A stretch of 64,000 bases of DNA from Gonatopus flavifemur (Eukaryota > Arthropoda > Insecta > Hymenoptera > Dryinidae): contig JAFFJZ010000013.1 of assembly GCA_018340375.1 (NCBI GenBank), forward strand, positions 3,140,501 to 3,204,500. Direction: 5' to 3'. Each line of letters begins with the position of its first letter. Within the stretch, counting starts at the first letter, position 1. Both the position numbers and the translations under genes were made by a program. Positions 22,302-33,390 of the stretch are shown one piece after another. The notes beneath the pieces were generated by a model. That model had not been told where the DNA came from. It saw only the letters and a list, made by a program, of their open reading frames with translations, and ran no database searches.

Positions 22302-22440
22302 AGCTTCGTTCTTTCTAAGGTGTTCCAAGTTGCCCCAACGTGCTCCACATGTTGTTAATTCGTTCTTCCAGTCATAAGAATGAATTGATTGGTTTGGTGC
22401 AAGTTGTGGCAACTCAGAACACCTCAGAACGAACGAAGCT
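22302..22440 (-). repeat. MITE family B, copy 2 (inverted)
   Basis: The ends AGCTTCGTTCTTTCTAAGG and CCTCAGAACGAACGAAGCT are shared with 21788-21926. The asymmetric interior (GGTTTGGTGCAAG) shows it lies in the opposite orientation. Confidence 0.85.
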
Positions 22441-22944
22441 ATTGTACTGTATATAATATATGATAAAGGCAAATTGAATTCTCCAAAAAGACTCAATTCA
22501 ACTGACATTACAGTATTTTGTGGTTTCGAAAGAATGCAAACCAATCAAACTTTCGAAACTTTTGCTATCTAGGAAGAATATGAGATCGGTTATATGAGAA
22601 ATAGCCAATGACTAGAGTTGGCGGTTTTTTACAAACACCAACGGCAATCATAAACTTTGAAGTTGAACAAACCCCTTGCATCGATCGATTCGTGTGGTGA
22701 TGAACATAGTATCAACGTCCATTTTGATCGATTCCGACTTTGGGCTGGTTTGGACGCCATAACCTCGATCGAAGAGCTACTACGAACAAGCGATACCGAA
22801 TTTCAACCGAACCAACAAGAATATAGTAAGCTCATCAATCCTCTCATAATAATACAAAACGCACACGCACACAGAAAGAAAATTCATACATTTTGCGAAA
22901 AAGATTTATTCATACTCAGTACAGATTCCATGTGATAAACGAAA

Positions 22945-22991
22945 ACAATTCAAACCGATTTATTTCACTCTCTTTTATCGGTTTGAATTGT
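22945..22991. repeat. Short hairpin
   Basis: ACAATTCAAACCGAT and ATCGGTTTGAATTGT form a perfect 15-bp stem with a loop of about 17 nt. The sequence continues to TTTAACCAGGGG at about 23040, the reverse of the CCCTGGTTAAA end type. The region may therefore be one arm of another such MITE. Confidence 0.65.
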
Positions 22992-23067
22992 GTTTCTGCA
23001 TCGGAATCAATTGAAATTCAATCGGATTTTTTTTAACCAGGGGCTCCTACTCGATGCTTTTAATTAA

Positions 23068-23136
23068 CCCTCTAACGTCTCAAAATGTCCCAACACGGCT
23101 GGAACGGAAACGTTCCGAGGGTATGAGGCGTCAGGG
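23068..23136. repeat. Small TTAA-type hairpin element
   Basis: CCCTCTAACGTCTCA and TGAGGCGTCAGGG are inverted, next to TTAA (23064-23067) and TTGA (23137-23140). The centre is a perfect GGAACG-GAAA-CGTTCC hairpin. Confidence 0.6.
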
Positions 23137-23435
23137 TTGATTCATGATGGTATATTGGAAGAGCATGGATTCATAAACCTAATGCGCTATAGTTAGCTTA
23201 CATCAAAGGCATGATATCTCTCACATACAGAATGTATGAATTTTCTCTCCGTGCTGTGAAAACGAGATATTACATTACCTAACCTTTCTTTGATTGTTAA
23301 TCTCATATATCTATGTATTTTCATATTCAGTCATAAAAAAAGTGAAGTCAATTACTACTATCTTATAACTAAAGTTCGAAATCACATATTACGTAGGATG
23401 TTCAATATAATCTAAACGATCTTATTCAATTCCAG

Positions 23436-24224
23436 TCTGAGAAGCAGTTTTCAACTCCCGATCAGGAGGATCAGCTGTTAGCTGATATTGATATCGACCC
23501 TCAGTTGACCGCAAGTTTGCAGCCTGGAGAGGGAAGTGGAGAGCTGCGGGAGCGAGGAAGAGCACTGCGCAAGCGAGAAAGGGCACTGCGAGAGCTCGAA
23601 AGAGAGCTGCGACAGCAGCGTGAACTTCTTGCTGAGCAGATTCGAGACGTTACCAGACAGAAAGAAGCGCTACATTCGCAAACTAATGATTTCATTCTCC
23701 ATCAGCAGGCTCATGAGGAGCGAATAAGACAGTGGCAACAGCAATGCGAGGATCAGCAGAAACAGCTGCATCGCCAGCAGCAAATGTTACGAAGCCAGCT
23801 ACAACGGCAACAACAGCAGCAAAAAGAACTGCAGCAGCAACAACAACAACAGCAGTAGCAGCAGCAGCAGCAGCAGCGATCTCAACCCGCCCCTCTGCTA
23901 CCACAGCACCCAGGTCAGCAATCCACATGTAAGTAAATTTCTTTTTCATTCAATCCTTACACCACATTGTTGGTTAAGTATTCCTTCAAATTTTGGAAAA
24001 GATTTACAGATGTCCTAATGATACATCATTTCAACGGATTTCTTTCAAGACAAAAGATTCTTCAAGAATCATCAATCAAGAATGTTGTGCATGGGATTCA
24101 CTTGAATGTTCAGATCAATTTTCTGCGAGAAATTATAATTATGGATAATTTTTAATGTTTTGCAGACCGAGGAACTCGTGCTGGACGAAGAACACAGCAA
24201 AACACATTTGCAAACTGGCTCTGA
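23436..24224 (+). pseudogene. Two exons of unrecognised coiled-coil/polyQ gene
   Basis: 23436-23928 is preceded by TTCAATTCCAG and followed by GTAAGT. Its frame (TCT GAG AAG..) reads acidic sequence, then a heptad-like Arg/Glu/Leu-rich coiled coil (RALRKRERALRELERELR), then a Gln-rich run. A TAG at 23856-23858 replaces one CAG of the Gln run. Without it the frame stays open to the donor. The next acceptor TTTTGCAG (24161-24165 region) leads to a short exon ending in TGA at 24222-24224. An upstream exon-like stretch ends at GTAAGC near 22827 (DRFRLWAGLDAITSIEELL), but its phase does not join cleanly. No family recognised. The TAG may be a true disabling change. Confidence 0.4.
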
Positions 24225-24260
24225 ACATTGGCCCATGCTGGCAACACAGCGCGAGGTACA

Positions 24261-24640
24261 GGAAGAGGAAGAGGAAGAGGGAGAGGAAGAGGGAGAGGGA
24301 GAGGGAGAGGGAGGGGGAGAGGAAGAGGGAGAGGGAGAGGGAGAGGGAGAGGGAGAAGAAGAGGAAGAGGGAGAGGAAGAGGAAGAGGAAGAGGAAGAGG
24401 AAGAGGAAGAGGGAGAGGGAGAGGGAGATGGAGAGGGAGAGGGAGAGGGAGAGGGAGAGGAAGAGGGAGAGGAAGAGGGAGAGGGAGTGGGAGAGGGGGA
24501 GGGAGGGGGAGAGGAAGGGGAAGAGGAAGAGGAAGAGGAAGAGGAAGAGGGAGAGGAAGAGGAAGAGGAAGAGGAAGAGGAAGAGGAAGAGGAAGAGGAA
24601 GAGGAAGAGGAAGAGGAAGAGGAAGAGGAAGAGGAGGACA
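24261..24640. repeat. Polypurine GGAAGA/GGGAGA microsatellite
   Basis: About 380 bp consist only of A and G on the plus strand apart from one or two T interruptions (for example GGAGATGG, GAGTGG). They are built from GGAAGA and GGGAGA hexamers. All three plus frames stay open (Glu/Gly, Arg/Gly and Arg/Lys/Glu repeats), which reflects composition rather than a gene. Such mirror-symmetric purine tracts can form H-DNA triplexes. Confidence 0.95.
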
Positions 24641-24699
24641 AGGAGAAGAAGACGAAGAAAGAGAGACAGAAGAAAGTGGGAGAGAATGAGGACGACTGA

Positions 24700-25479
24700 T
24701 TCTTTATACTATTTATGATTTTTTGTTGGAATCACAAATTCAAGATATCTGCGAATTTTGGCTTTTGAAGAATTCTATTTTTTCAGATTCAAGTGTAAAA
24801 CATTATTTAGACTCTCAAGTGTGAAGCATCATAGCTCTCAATTCAAGTAAGAGAATTGTATTTTTGTCATTTTTATTTTGAGAAATTTAATATTCATTTT
24901 GAGTTACAAGGAATTCTAGCATCAAGAGTTGGGAAGTGGGAGCAGTTGAATTCAAAAGCTACATAATTAGTCAAAATCTGAAGCGAATAATGATAACTTA
25001 TGCGCTTGACATTGCATATTGTTGGGAACGATGAATGTTTTCAAATTAGACTAAACGCTAAGCTATCAGCTTGTGAAATTTCGATCCCCAACTGTCAATA
25101 ACAAATCTCAATCGTTTGGAAATTCAAAGTTCTCAGTAATAAGCAATCTCAGGTACGTCAGTTGTTATTATTCCCTTCAAATGTGTGTTCATTACATCCT
25201 TTCTGGAAAAAGTTGACGCAAAATTCAACTTCATTCCCTGCTCCACTTCTTGATACTGGAATTCCCTTAAAAATTTCATTATTCCCCAATTTGCATTCAA
25301 ACGAAAATTGTTACGTCCAAGACAAATCAATTATCATATTTGTTATTTTTTTTAGTATCAAAATTTTGATAATAAAACGAATTTCAGCACAAAATCATTG
25401 TTATTCAATCATTCTTGAAACATATTTTCATTCAACCCTCAATCACTCCATGTATTTTCACTAATGTTTCATTGATTCA
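24700..25479. other. Non-coding AT-rich spacer
   Basis: I see no gene or clear repeat here. Confidence 0.5.
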
Positions 25480-26114
25480 GTTTTTTTTGAACAGGTTCAT
25501 TATTATTTTGTCATTTGCTCACGATTTTGATTGGAAAATAGTAGACACTAGCAGACTGTACATCAAAGTTCATTGTATTTATTGTATATCCACTACGCCT
25601 TTATGTGTGGGGCTTTTCATCCTAGAGCAAGCCTGATTTAATTTGTTTCATCAATTGCCTACGATTTTAATTGAAGAAATCAACAGTATTTGGCTGTCCG
25701 TCAGGATTCATGGTATGTCCACTGCAGGGGTGTTATAAGAATTCTTATACGTATATGTATAACACCCCTGCGTATGAGGTATGAGGATGAAATCATTCTC
25801 ATACGTAATTGTATAAGACCTCCAACATTTTGAACAGAATATTATTAAATGGTGGTGAATCCTAGTCCAACTGTCACAACGATTCATATAAGAATTCTTA
25901 TCCGTATAACACCCCTGATCCGCTGTGTCCTAGTTTATAAAGCGGTAGTGAATAAACTTGAATCATTCTTCTGGAGCAGGGTTGTTATGAAAATGTGCCT
26001 ACGATTCTAGTTGAAGAACTCTGTGAAAGAGTTTATCTGCTATGTTTCAGTCTGTGAAGGGATTATGGATTTTATTTTATATAATCAAATCTTTGACATA
26101 TCATACAGAATTTT
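25480..26114 (+). repeat. R-family tandem repeat units (left part)
   Basis: This contains diverged units with GCCTACGATT(C/T)TAGTTG, TTGGCTGTC, ATCCGCTGTGTCCT and CAGTCTGT words. The same words occur in 33728-34852 and 56817-57140. The unit length measured in the 33728-34852 block is about 630 bp. This part is cut by a MITE (25725-25917) and by the 7.6-kb insertion starting at 26115. Confidence 0.7.
25725..25917. repeat. hAT-like MITE (CAGGGGTGTTATA)
   Basis: The ends CAGGGGTGTTATA and TATAACACCCCTG are perfect inverses. The flanks GTCCACTG and ATCCGCTG are a decayed 8-bp duplication. R-family paralogues near 34123 and 34727 show the empty site, ATCCGCTG present once. The CAGGGGTG end and 8-bp duplication fit hAT. 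Confidence 0.88.
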
Positions 26115-26670
26115 AGTGCTTCCGCAAGATTCGAGAAATTATTGATCTTGTCTTGTCTTGTCTTGGAAATCGATACAATATCGAGACGAGATGCGTAAAA
26201 TAGCATTCAAGACAAGAACAATATGTATCAATCGAGAAAAGCGTATCGTCGAGATCAGTTGGTCAAGATCTTGACTAGATCTCGATCTTGTATTATCAAA
26301 ATCACCAATGCGCAGTGAGGACAAATTTTACAGTAAATTATTGCAGTGTTGGTTATGAACTTTGTATATCCATATATACTGTATATTTAGATATACAAAC
26401 AATGTTAAATAACAAAGACGTAGTATGGATAGACCGAGCCCGTATATGGCGGGAGTTTAGGAAAGACAGAAACAGAAACTCTTCCAACCGTATTTTAAAA
26501 TGGGTGGGAGAGTTTCTATCCCTCTCAGACTGAAAGACGATAGTAAATAAACAGAGCTAATATGTTTGTTTTGCAAGACTACACTACGGCCACGACAGCC
26601 GTCACTATATAGTACGACCACGAGTGCTTTCAGATTGGACTCGCAAACGTTGCGAACACAAGGAAAATTT

Positions 26671-26827
26671 GGTAGGGGGTCTTTTTGCCGAATAAACTTA
26701 ATTCGACAATCGCTAGTCATCCCTAGAGATCACTACGAAATCTCCTAGTGATTTCTAGAGGTGACTATTGATTGTCAAATTACAGTGTATTCGGCGAAAA
26801 ACGTTTTCGGCAAAAAGACCCCCTACC
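26671..26827. repeat. hAT-like MITE family A, copy 2
   Basis: The ends GGTAGGGGGTCTTTTTGCCG and CGGCAAAAAGACCCCCTACC are perfect inverses. The flanks GAAAATTT and GGAAATTT are an 8-bp duplication with one mismatch. The interior CGACAATCGCTAGTCA pairs with TGACTATTGATTGTC. Confidence 0.92.
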
Positions 26828-26887
26828 GGAAATTTCCTTGGGTCCCAAATGGGATTGCCTAAGAACCCGCATGAAAATGAGTGGTTA

Positions 26888-27304
26888 CCCACGGAGGAAG
26901 ATGCACCTCGAAAGGATAGTAATCTTGATTGGAAAATTAGAGAATATTTCTTGGAATCTGAGAATTTTCCTCAAGTTCGTAATAAACATAAAACGGTTCA
27001 GATTTCTCTTGAATATTGCTTGAAAAACAATGAAAAATTATCAATACTTAACAAATCATAAAAACAAATATGAAGTTTCCAAAAGTCGTGCATGAAATTT
27101 TACAAAGTGAATAAGAAAATTCTGTAATTTGAAAATGAGATTCCAAAATTCTGTTACTTACTTTTTCGAGCAATATTCAAGAGAAATCTGAACCGTTTTA
27201 TGTTCATTATGAACTTAAGAAAAATTCTTAGATTTTAAGAAATATTCTCCAATTTTCTATTAAAGATTACTATCCTTCCAAGCTGCATTCTCCTCCGTGC
27301 CCAT
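26888..27304. repeat. Foldback element, CACGGAGG type
   Basis: The arms of about 150 bp (CCACGGAGGAAGATGCACCT.. and its complement ending TCTCCTCCGTGCC) pair with scattered mismatches. They include the words AAACGGTTCAGATTTCTCTT / AAGAGAAATCTGAACCGTTT. A related one-sided copy lies at 60808-61062. Confidence 0.85.
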
Positions 27305-27336
27305 GGGTTCCCAGGGATTCACACATCGGCTCTTAT

Positions 27337-29346
27337 CGCCCTAGCAATTTCGTTTTCACCGAAATTTTTGGTGAGAAATTGGTAATTTTGTAGTTTGGTA
27401 ATATTGTGGTTGGAAATTGGTTATATTGTGGTCAAATCGTCGTACCGTTTGTGACTTTTTTGTACCACATAATTACCAACAAATTACTACACGATCGGTA
27501 TCTTTTTGGAAGAAGTTTTGGACAAATTTTGGTAAAGAATGACGGAATCAACAGGATGTACATTTCGGTTCCTTTTTGGAAAAAATATGCCTAACATTAT
27601 CGCAAATGGAAGGAACAAAATTTGTAGGTTTTCGGATGATTCCGAGTTCATCACCATGAAACCAGCGAATCTTCAGTGCTACTGATTGGTAACAATGTGG
27701 TTCCTTTTTGGAGAAACATCTTGAAAATACCGATGATGGGAGGAACCAAATTGGTCAGTTTTTGGTTACTTTCCGGTTCATAACCATGGGATTACCGAAT
27801 TTGCATTGGTACTCATTTGTAACAATTTGGTGCTTCCTTGGAAAGAGTATACCTGGAATCACTGCAAATGGAAGGAACAAAATTCGTCAGTTTTTGGATA
27901 ACTTCCGGTTCACAACTATAGAATCGCCAAAACTTCAGTGCCACTCATTGGTGAAAAGTTGGTTTCTCTCCGGAAAAAAATATGCCTGAAATCACCGCAG
28001 ATAAAAGCACCCAAATCGGTCAGTTTTTGGATAATTTCCGGTTCACTACCATAGAATTACCAAAACTTCAATGCCACTGATTGGTGGAAAGTTGTGTCCT
28101 TTTTGGAAATTATATGCTTGGAATTATCGCAGATGGAAGGAACTAAATTGGTAAGTATTTGGATAATTTCCGGTTAACGACCATAGAATCACCAAAACTT
28201 GAGTGCGACTGATTGGCAACAATTCGGTTCCTTTTTGGAAAGAAAGCCTGAAATTACCGCAGATGGGAGGAACCAAATTGGTCAGTTGTTGGATAACACC
28301 TGGTTCACAACCATAGGATTACCAAAACTTCAGTGTCACTGATTGGGGAAAATTTGGTTCCTTCTATTCGCGGTAATTTCAGGCATTTTTCTCCAAAAAA
28401 GGACCACATTGTAACCAATGCAGGATCCTCAACATTCGGTAAATCTTCGGTTTTTAACCACGAAGCAACCAAGAAATGATCAAGGAGACCATCCCTGTGG
28501 TCTGGTGAAAATAGTGGTTTTGTTCCAAAAAGGTACCGAATCGTGACCAATGAGTAGCACTGAATGTTCGGTAATTTTATGGTTGTATACTGGAAATTTA
28601 CCTAAAACTGACCAATTTGGTCCCTCCTATTCACGGTAATTTCAGGCATTTTTTTCCAAAAAGGAACCAAATTGTAACCAATGCAGGATTCTCAACATTC
28701 GGTAAATCTTCGGTTTTTGACCACGAAGCAACCAAGAACTTACCAAGCAGACCATTCCTGTAATCTGTTAAAAAAAGTGGTTTGGTTCCAAGGAGGGACC
28801 GAATCGTGACCGATGAGTCGCACTGTATATCCGGTAATTTTATGGTTTTAAACCGGAAATTTACCGAAGACTGACTAATTTGGTTCCACCTATTCGCGGT
28901 AGTCTTAGGCTGGCCTCCCATGGACCGGAATTCGTTCCGGCGGAATGAGAATTGAACCAATGCAAAATTTTTTATAGATTTCTGATAGAACGCTCTAAAA
29001 GAAATTGTGAAAGCGATTGGTGTCAAGTCATTCCGCCGGAACGAATTCCGGTCCATGGGAGGTTAGCCTGAGGCCTTTTTTCCCAAAACGGGACCAAATT
29101 GCAAGCAATGCAGGATTCTCAACATTCGGTAAATTTTCGGTTCTTAACCACGAAGCAACCAAGAAATGACCAAAAACATCATTTCTGTGATCTGGTAAAC
29201 AAATGGTTTTGTTCCAAAAAGATACCGAATCGTGGCTGATGAGTAGCACTGAAGATGCGGTTGTTGGTTATTTTGTGGTAAGAAAAAGTCACAAACGTAC
29301 CGATATTTTTTGGTACCTTTTTGGTAACCTCGAGATCGCTAGGGCG
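27337..29346. mobile_element. Foldback-like element with minisatellite arms
   Basis: The ends CGCCCTAGCAATTTCG and (reverse complement) CGCCCTAGCGATCTCG are inverted. The left half is an array of diverged units of about 120-140 bp (ACCAAATTGGTCAGTTTTTGG, TTCCGGTTCAC, CAAAACTTCAGTGC, TTGGTTCCTTTTTGG). The right half carries the same unit in inverse orientation, with a longer period of about 255 bp. Long inverted arms built of tandem repeats are the structure of Drosophila FB elements. No ORF of note. Confidence 0.75.
28907..29069. repeat. Palindromic MITE inside the foldback element
   Basis: CCTCCCATGGACCGGAATTC / GAATTCCGGTCCATGGGAGG and GTTCCGGCGGAATGA / TCATTCCGCCGGAAC give perfect arms of about 35 bp. 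Confidence 0.92.
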
Positions 29347-30508
29347 GAACCACCTGGATTTTTTGACACGGAAAACATGAGCGGGAGATTCAGTTTTTTC
29401 CTTAGGATCAGGTTATTTGGGTATTTGAAAAACGCTATTTAGGTATCCTATCGTATTCAAAATTGACCCCCGTAGTGAATGTGCTCCTGTATCAGAGCAA
29501 ACCACGAACATCGTTTCACCCTTGATTATCTGTTGGCTATAATCAGCAAACGTGACATCATTATGACTGGTGAAGGTTATTATTTCCTCAAATTGAGGAT
29601 GATAAACATGAGTTGTGAATTTCCATTTGCGAGTAGTTGCTTCGAAGATACAACCACACGACAATTTTTGTATACCGAAAATACGGATGGAATTGGATTA
29701 CCCGCACAGGTGTGATCTCATGGAAAAGTGATAATTCATTGTGACTCAAATTTCATACGTTCCACGGATGAAATCGGATCAAGCTCTGGATTCGGATTCG
29801 CTCGGATTGAATTCTCGTCCATCCTAACGGATGAAAATGAGTCCACAACCCGATTCATAATCTCAAGTCGGAATGAGATTTGTTTGGATAGAAATTCTAT
29901 CCGTTGCTCGGATGCAAACGAACCAATGTTGTAGCTCAGATCATTCTGGATGATTTTTTTATCCTCTGAATGGACAGAAATGCATCCGCAACGCTTGTCG
30001 ATTGGAAAGGGATGCGAGTGGATTGCAGATCTTCAATAATATCTCCATTTCGGATGGGAACGGATTGGAATCTTCTTTGAATGGATGGAATTGGATACGT
30101 ATGGACAACTTATTCCACTCCTGGACAAAATCAGACGGAACCTCATCGATACCTGAAATATACCTAAAAGATACTTATCACGAACTTGCTAGGGGAAGTA
30201 CAATGTTGATTCCGCTCGATTCTTGAACGTTTCAGCCAACTTGGCCATATTTTCTTTTGAATTGACTGTGGGACGGTCATCAACGACTTCACCTAAATTA
30301 CTGAAATCAGAATCGTTCCTGTTGATCAGCGACAATGAGGCATCATTGATTGCATCCTTACCATGGGCTGCAATTCTAATTGGTACGGCAATAGGAACAA
30401 AGCACTGGTCTTTATATACACTGGATGCACAATCCAATAGGTTCGGGTGAAGCAATTCGAAAGCCGCATCCGCCATGTTTTAGTAGGTGGAAGTGGCCAA
30501 ACTATGGC
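29347..30508. other. Stretch without a recognised gene
   Basis: About 1.16 kb inside the 7.6-kb insertion. A minus-strand frame from an ATG at 30474-30476 down to 30189 is open for 95 codons (starts MADAAFELLHPN). It has no recognisable domain and could be a chance ORF or an exon. Confidence 0.35.
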
Positions 30509-30980
30509 GGCAAATTCAAATGTCAAATTGAATTAAACTTTGAAATGTTGATTAAAAGAATGTGAAATGCACATTTTTAGACATAATATTAGGGAAATTG
30601 ATAAGTTATTGAGACAAAAGTGGAAGGGTAATGAAATTACAATTATTTTGATTTTTGTTCAACATATATAACCAATCATTTATTGAGAATCTGTAACTTC
30701 TAATTTGTCGAATCAATTATACATATTGTGTAATTTTCGATGAATCTTATCTTAATTGCCCAGACATTTTTTTATTCAATACAATCAATTATGTGAATAT
30801 TCTTAATAAATGATTGGTTATATATGTTGGACAAAAATCAAAATAATTGTAATTTCATTACCCTTCCACTTTTCTCTCAATAACTTATCAATTTCCCTAA
30901 TATGATGTCTAAGAATGTGCATTTCACATTTTTTTAATCAACATTTCACAGTTTAATTCAATTTGACATTTGAATTTGCC
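30509..30980. repeat. Long-armed foldback element
   Basis: The arms of about 185-195 bp pair with few mismatches (ends GGCAAATTCAAATGTCAAAT / ATTTGACATTTGAATTTGCC), around a spacer of about 90-100 bp. Its right end lies about 95 bp before the dead mariner ORF. Confidence 0.9.
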
Positions 30981-31073
30981 TTGTGTCTTGTTATTGTATT
31001 GGTATCCGACAAAGATTTCCAACTCAGAATAACACGAGTTCCATTCAGTAGCATTAGTTTATTAGAGATAAAC

Positions 31074-32113
31074 ATGTCGAATTTTGTGCCAACAAATGAC
31101 GATTCGCGGATAGCACTACTTTTCTGTTTTCATCTGAAGAAAACCGCAGCCGAATCGCATCGAATGCTCGTGGGGGCGTTTGGTGAGCATGCTTTCGGTA
31201 AAACACAGTGTTTTGAGTGGTTCAAACGGTTCGAAAGTGGCGATTTTAACGTTAGGAACGGAGAACGTGGGAAGAAGACCACCGAAAAAGTTTGAAGACG
31301 CTGACCTGCAAGCCTTGTCGGACGAAGACGACGCTCAAACACAACAACTGGTGGATCAGTTAGAATTGCCCCGAGAAGCCATCTCCCTCCGGTTGAAAGC
31401 CATGGGGAAAATAAAAAAAGGTGGGGAAATGGGTTCCACATGAACTCAACGAAAGACAGCGGGGAAACCGCAAAACATCATGTGAAATGCTGCTCGCCAG
31501 GTTCCAAAAAAAGTCATTTCTTCATCGAATTGTGACTGGCGATGAAAAGTGGATATATTTCGAAAATCCTAAGCGCAAAAAGTCGTGGGTTACTCCGGGT
31601 GAACCATCAACATCGACGGCAAGACCAAACTGCTACGGACGAAAGACAATGCTGTGTGTCTGGTGGGATCAGAAGGGCGTAATCTACTACAAGCTGCTGA
31701 AACCTGGGGAAACTGCCAATACTCAACACTACCGATAACAAATGATCGATTTGGATCGAGTTTTGCGTGGAAAACGACCAGAATACCAACAAGGACAACA
31801 CAAGGTGATTTTGCTGGATGACAATACAACAGCACACAAAGCAAACTAGGTCCAGGAAACGATAGAGTCGTTCCGTTGGGAGATTCTTCAGCACGCGCCT
31901 TACTCACCGGACCTTGCCCCATCCGATTACTACTTGTTCGCATTGATGGGACACGCACCAGCTGCGCAGCGCTTTACTTCTTACGAAGATGTACGAAAAT
32001 GGCTCGATGACTGGTTTGCCTCAAAAGAGCAACAGTTCTTTTGGCGCGGAATCCATAAATTGCCAGAAAAATGGAAAAAATGTATAGATAGCGACGGACA
32101 ATACTTCGAATGA
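31074..32113 (+). pseudogene. mariner-like transposase pseudogene
   Basis: From the ATG at 31074 the frames read the HTH region (AFGEHAFGKTQCFEWFKRF), then VTGDEKWIYFENP (first Asp), VILLDDNTTAHKA (second Asp) and HAPYSPDLAPSDYYLF (third Asp, 34 residues after the second). The sequence ends KWKKCIDSDGQYFE before TGA at 32113. A frameshift near 31260-31440 and in-frame stops (near 31736 and 31847) disable it. It belongs to a different mariner lineage from the intact copy at 382, because the DNA-binding and catalytic blocks differ strongly. Terminal repeats were not found. Confidence 0.9.
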
Positions 32114-33020
32114 GTTACTTTGTATCGTATCATTACAATGAACGTGTTTTTTCTGTACAAAAATTCCGGTTTCATACTTACACACCCAGTGAAATACGGA
32201 TGAGAAGCGGACTGTAGATTGAAGGAAGAGGAAATAGATTCCGTCTCGTTTTTTGTTCAGAAAAGAAAGAAAAAAGACGAGTGTTTAGTTTTCACACTTT
32301 AATTCACGGATAACAATATAATATAAACTCCAAGGAATAAACTCCTCATAACGGAATTTACAAAGATGGGTCAGTTGAAAGGTACACAAGTACCCTATCC
32401 AAAGGACCCAAAATGGAGAAATGAATCTGGCCAAGATTGACACGTCATTCACTCACTCATACATACAACCGTTGCGGTGCACCGTGAAAAAGTCGGGGGA
32501 GATTTCCTGGTCCAGTGACGATCGACGATAGAATTTGGAGGTGTTCAGCAGAAGATGCCCAAGATGAGGAACCGCGTCAAGAATTGATACACTATAATGG
32601 CGTATTCCCAGAGGAATTCGGAGACAACGTAATCACAGCGGATCGCAAGGAGATGAAAACCAATTACACCAAATACTTTACACATGGAAAGATAATCGAA
32701 GAGAACACACACTCGTTGCTCTAAGAATGTCATGACCCACTGAACTTGGGAGGGATTGACAGCCAAAGGTATGAAATATCTTCGATCCCCACTCTCTAAT
32801 TGCCGTGTAATGGGAGTGCGTAATTGTGGTGTGCGACGAATTGCTCTGCTACAGGTGCGACGATCAAACAGTGAGCAATATTCAAAATCCGCTGTCTCTT
32901 TCGTTCAAATCTTATGAACTTGTAGTATAATAAGTACACTATATCTAGGAGGAGTGCATTACCCTACCAGCACACCTACCGCTTCCACGTCGCATCTGCG
33001 TGGAGGCAACGTGGACAAAA
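32114..33020. other. Stretch without a recognised gene
   Basis: One plus-strand frame at 32515-32724 is open (a 70-codon stretch with QELIHYNGVFPEEF), but no domain is recognised. The rest shows nothing clear. Confidence 0.4.
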
Positions 33021-33390
33021 CACGGAGGAAAAGGAATTCGCTGTGGCAGCGAAATCTACTTTTGCTGGGTTCCTTTTGCCAGAGCAGAAAATTTTTTGCT
33101 GTGACAGCAAACTATCCGCTGTTCCAGCAATCTTGTTAGCTGCAACAGCAAATTTTTAGCTGGGGCAGCAAAAAATGTTTGCTATCTCAGCAAAATTTGT
33201 TTGCTGTTCTGTGTATAATACTGAAAATTTGCTGGCGGAGCGAACATTTTTTGCTGCCACAGCTGAAAAATTGCTGTCGTAGCTCACACGATTGCTGTTA
33301 TGGCAAATTTTTAGCTAGGTCAGCAAAAAATTTTGCCATTCTATATATAATACCTCGATTTGCTGCGTCAGCAAATTTTTTCTCTCCGTG
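33021..33390. repeat. Array of short TTTGCTGnnnCAGCAAA palindromes
   Basis: The inverted ends CACGGAGGAAAA and TTTTTCTCTCCGTG enclose at least a dozen short interrupted palindromes of the form GCTG-(2-5 nt)-CAGC, each flanked by A/T runs (for example GCTGTGACAGCAAA, GCTGCAACAGCAAA, GCTGGGGCAGCAAA). There is no coding capacity. Confidence 0.8.

Noticed and set aside
24160..24718. Long Glu/Gly, Arg/Gly and Arg/Lys/Glu ORFs, plus a Ser/Pro ORF on the other strand
   Set aside because: They arise from the purine hexamer repeat, which has no stop in any frame. No conserved domain and no consistent splice context support a protein.
33021..33390. CRISPR-like array of palindromic repeats
   Set aside because: Spacing is irregular, repeats are 11-16 nt with variable loops, there are no unique spacers of constant length, and the context is eukaryotic.
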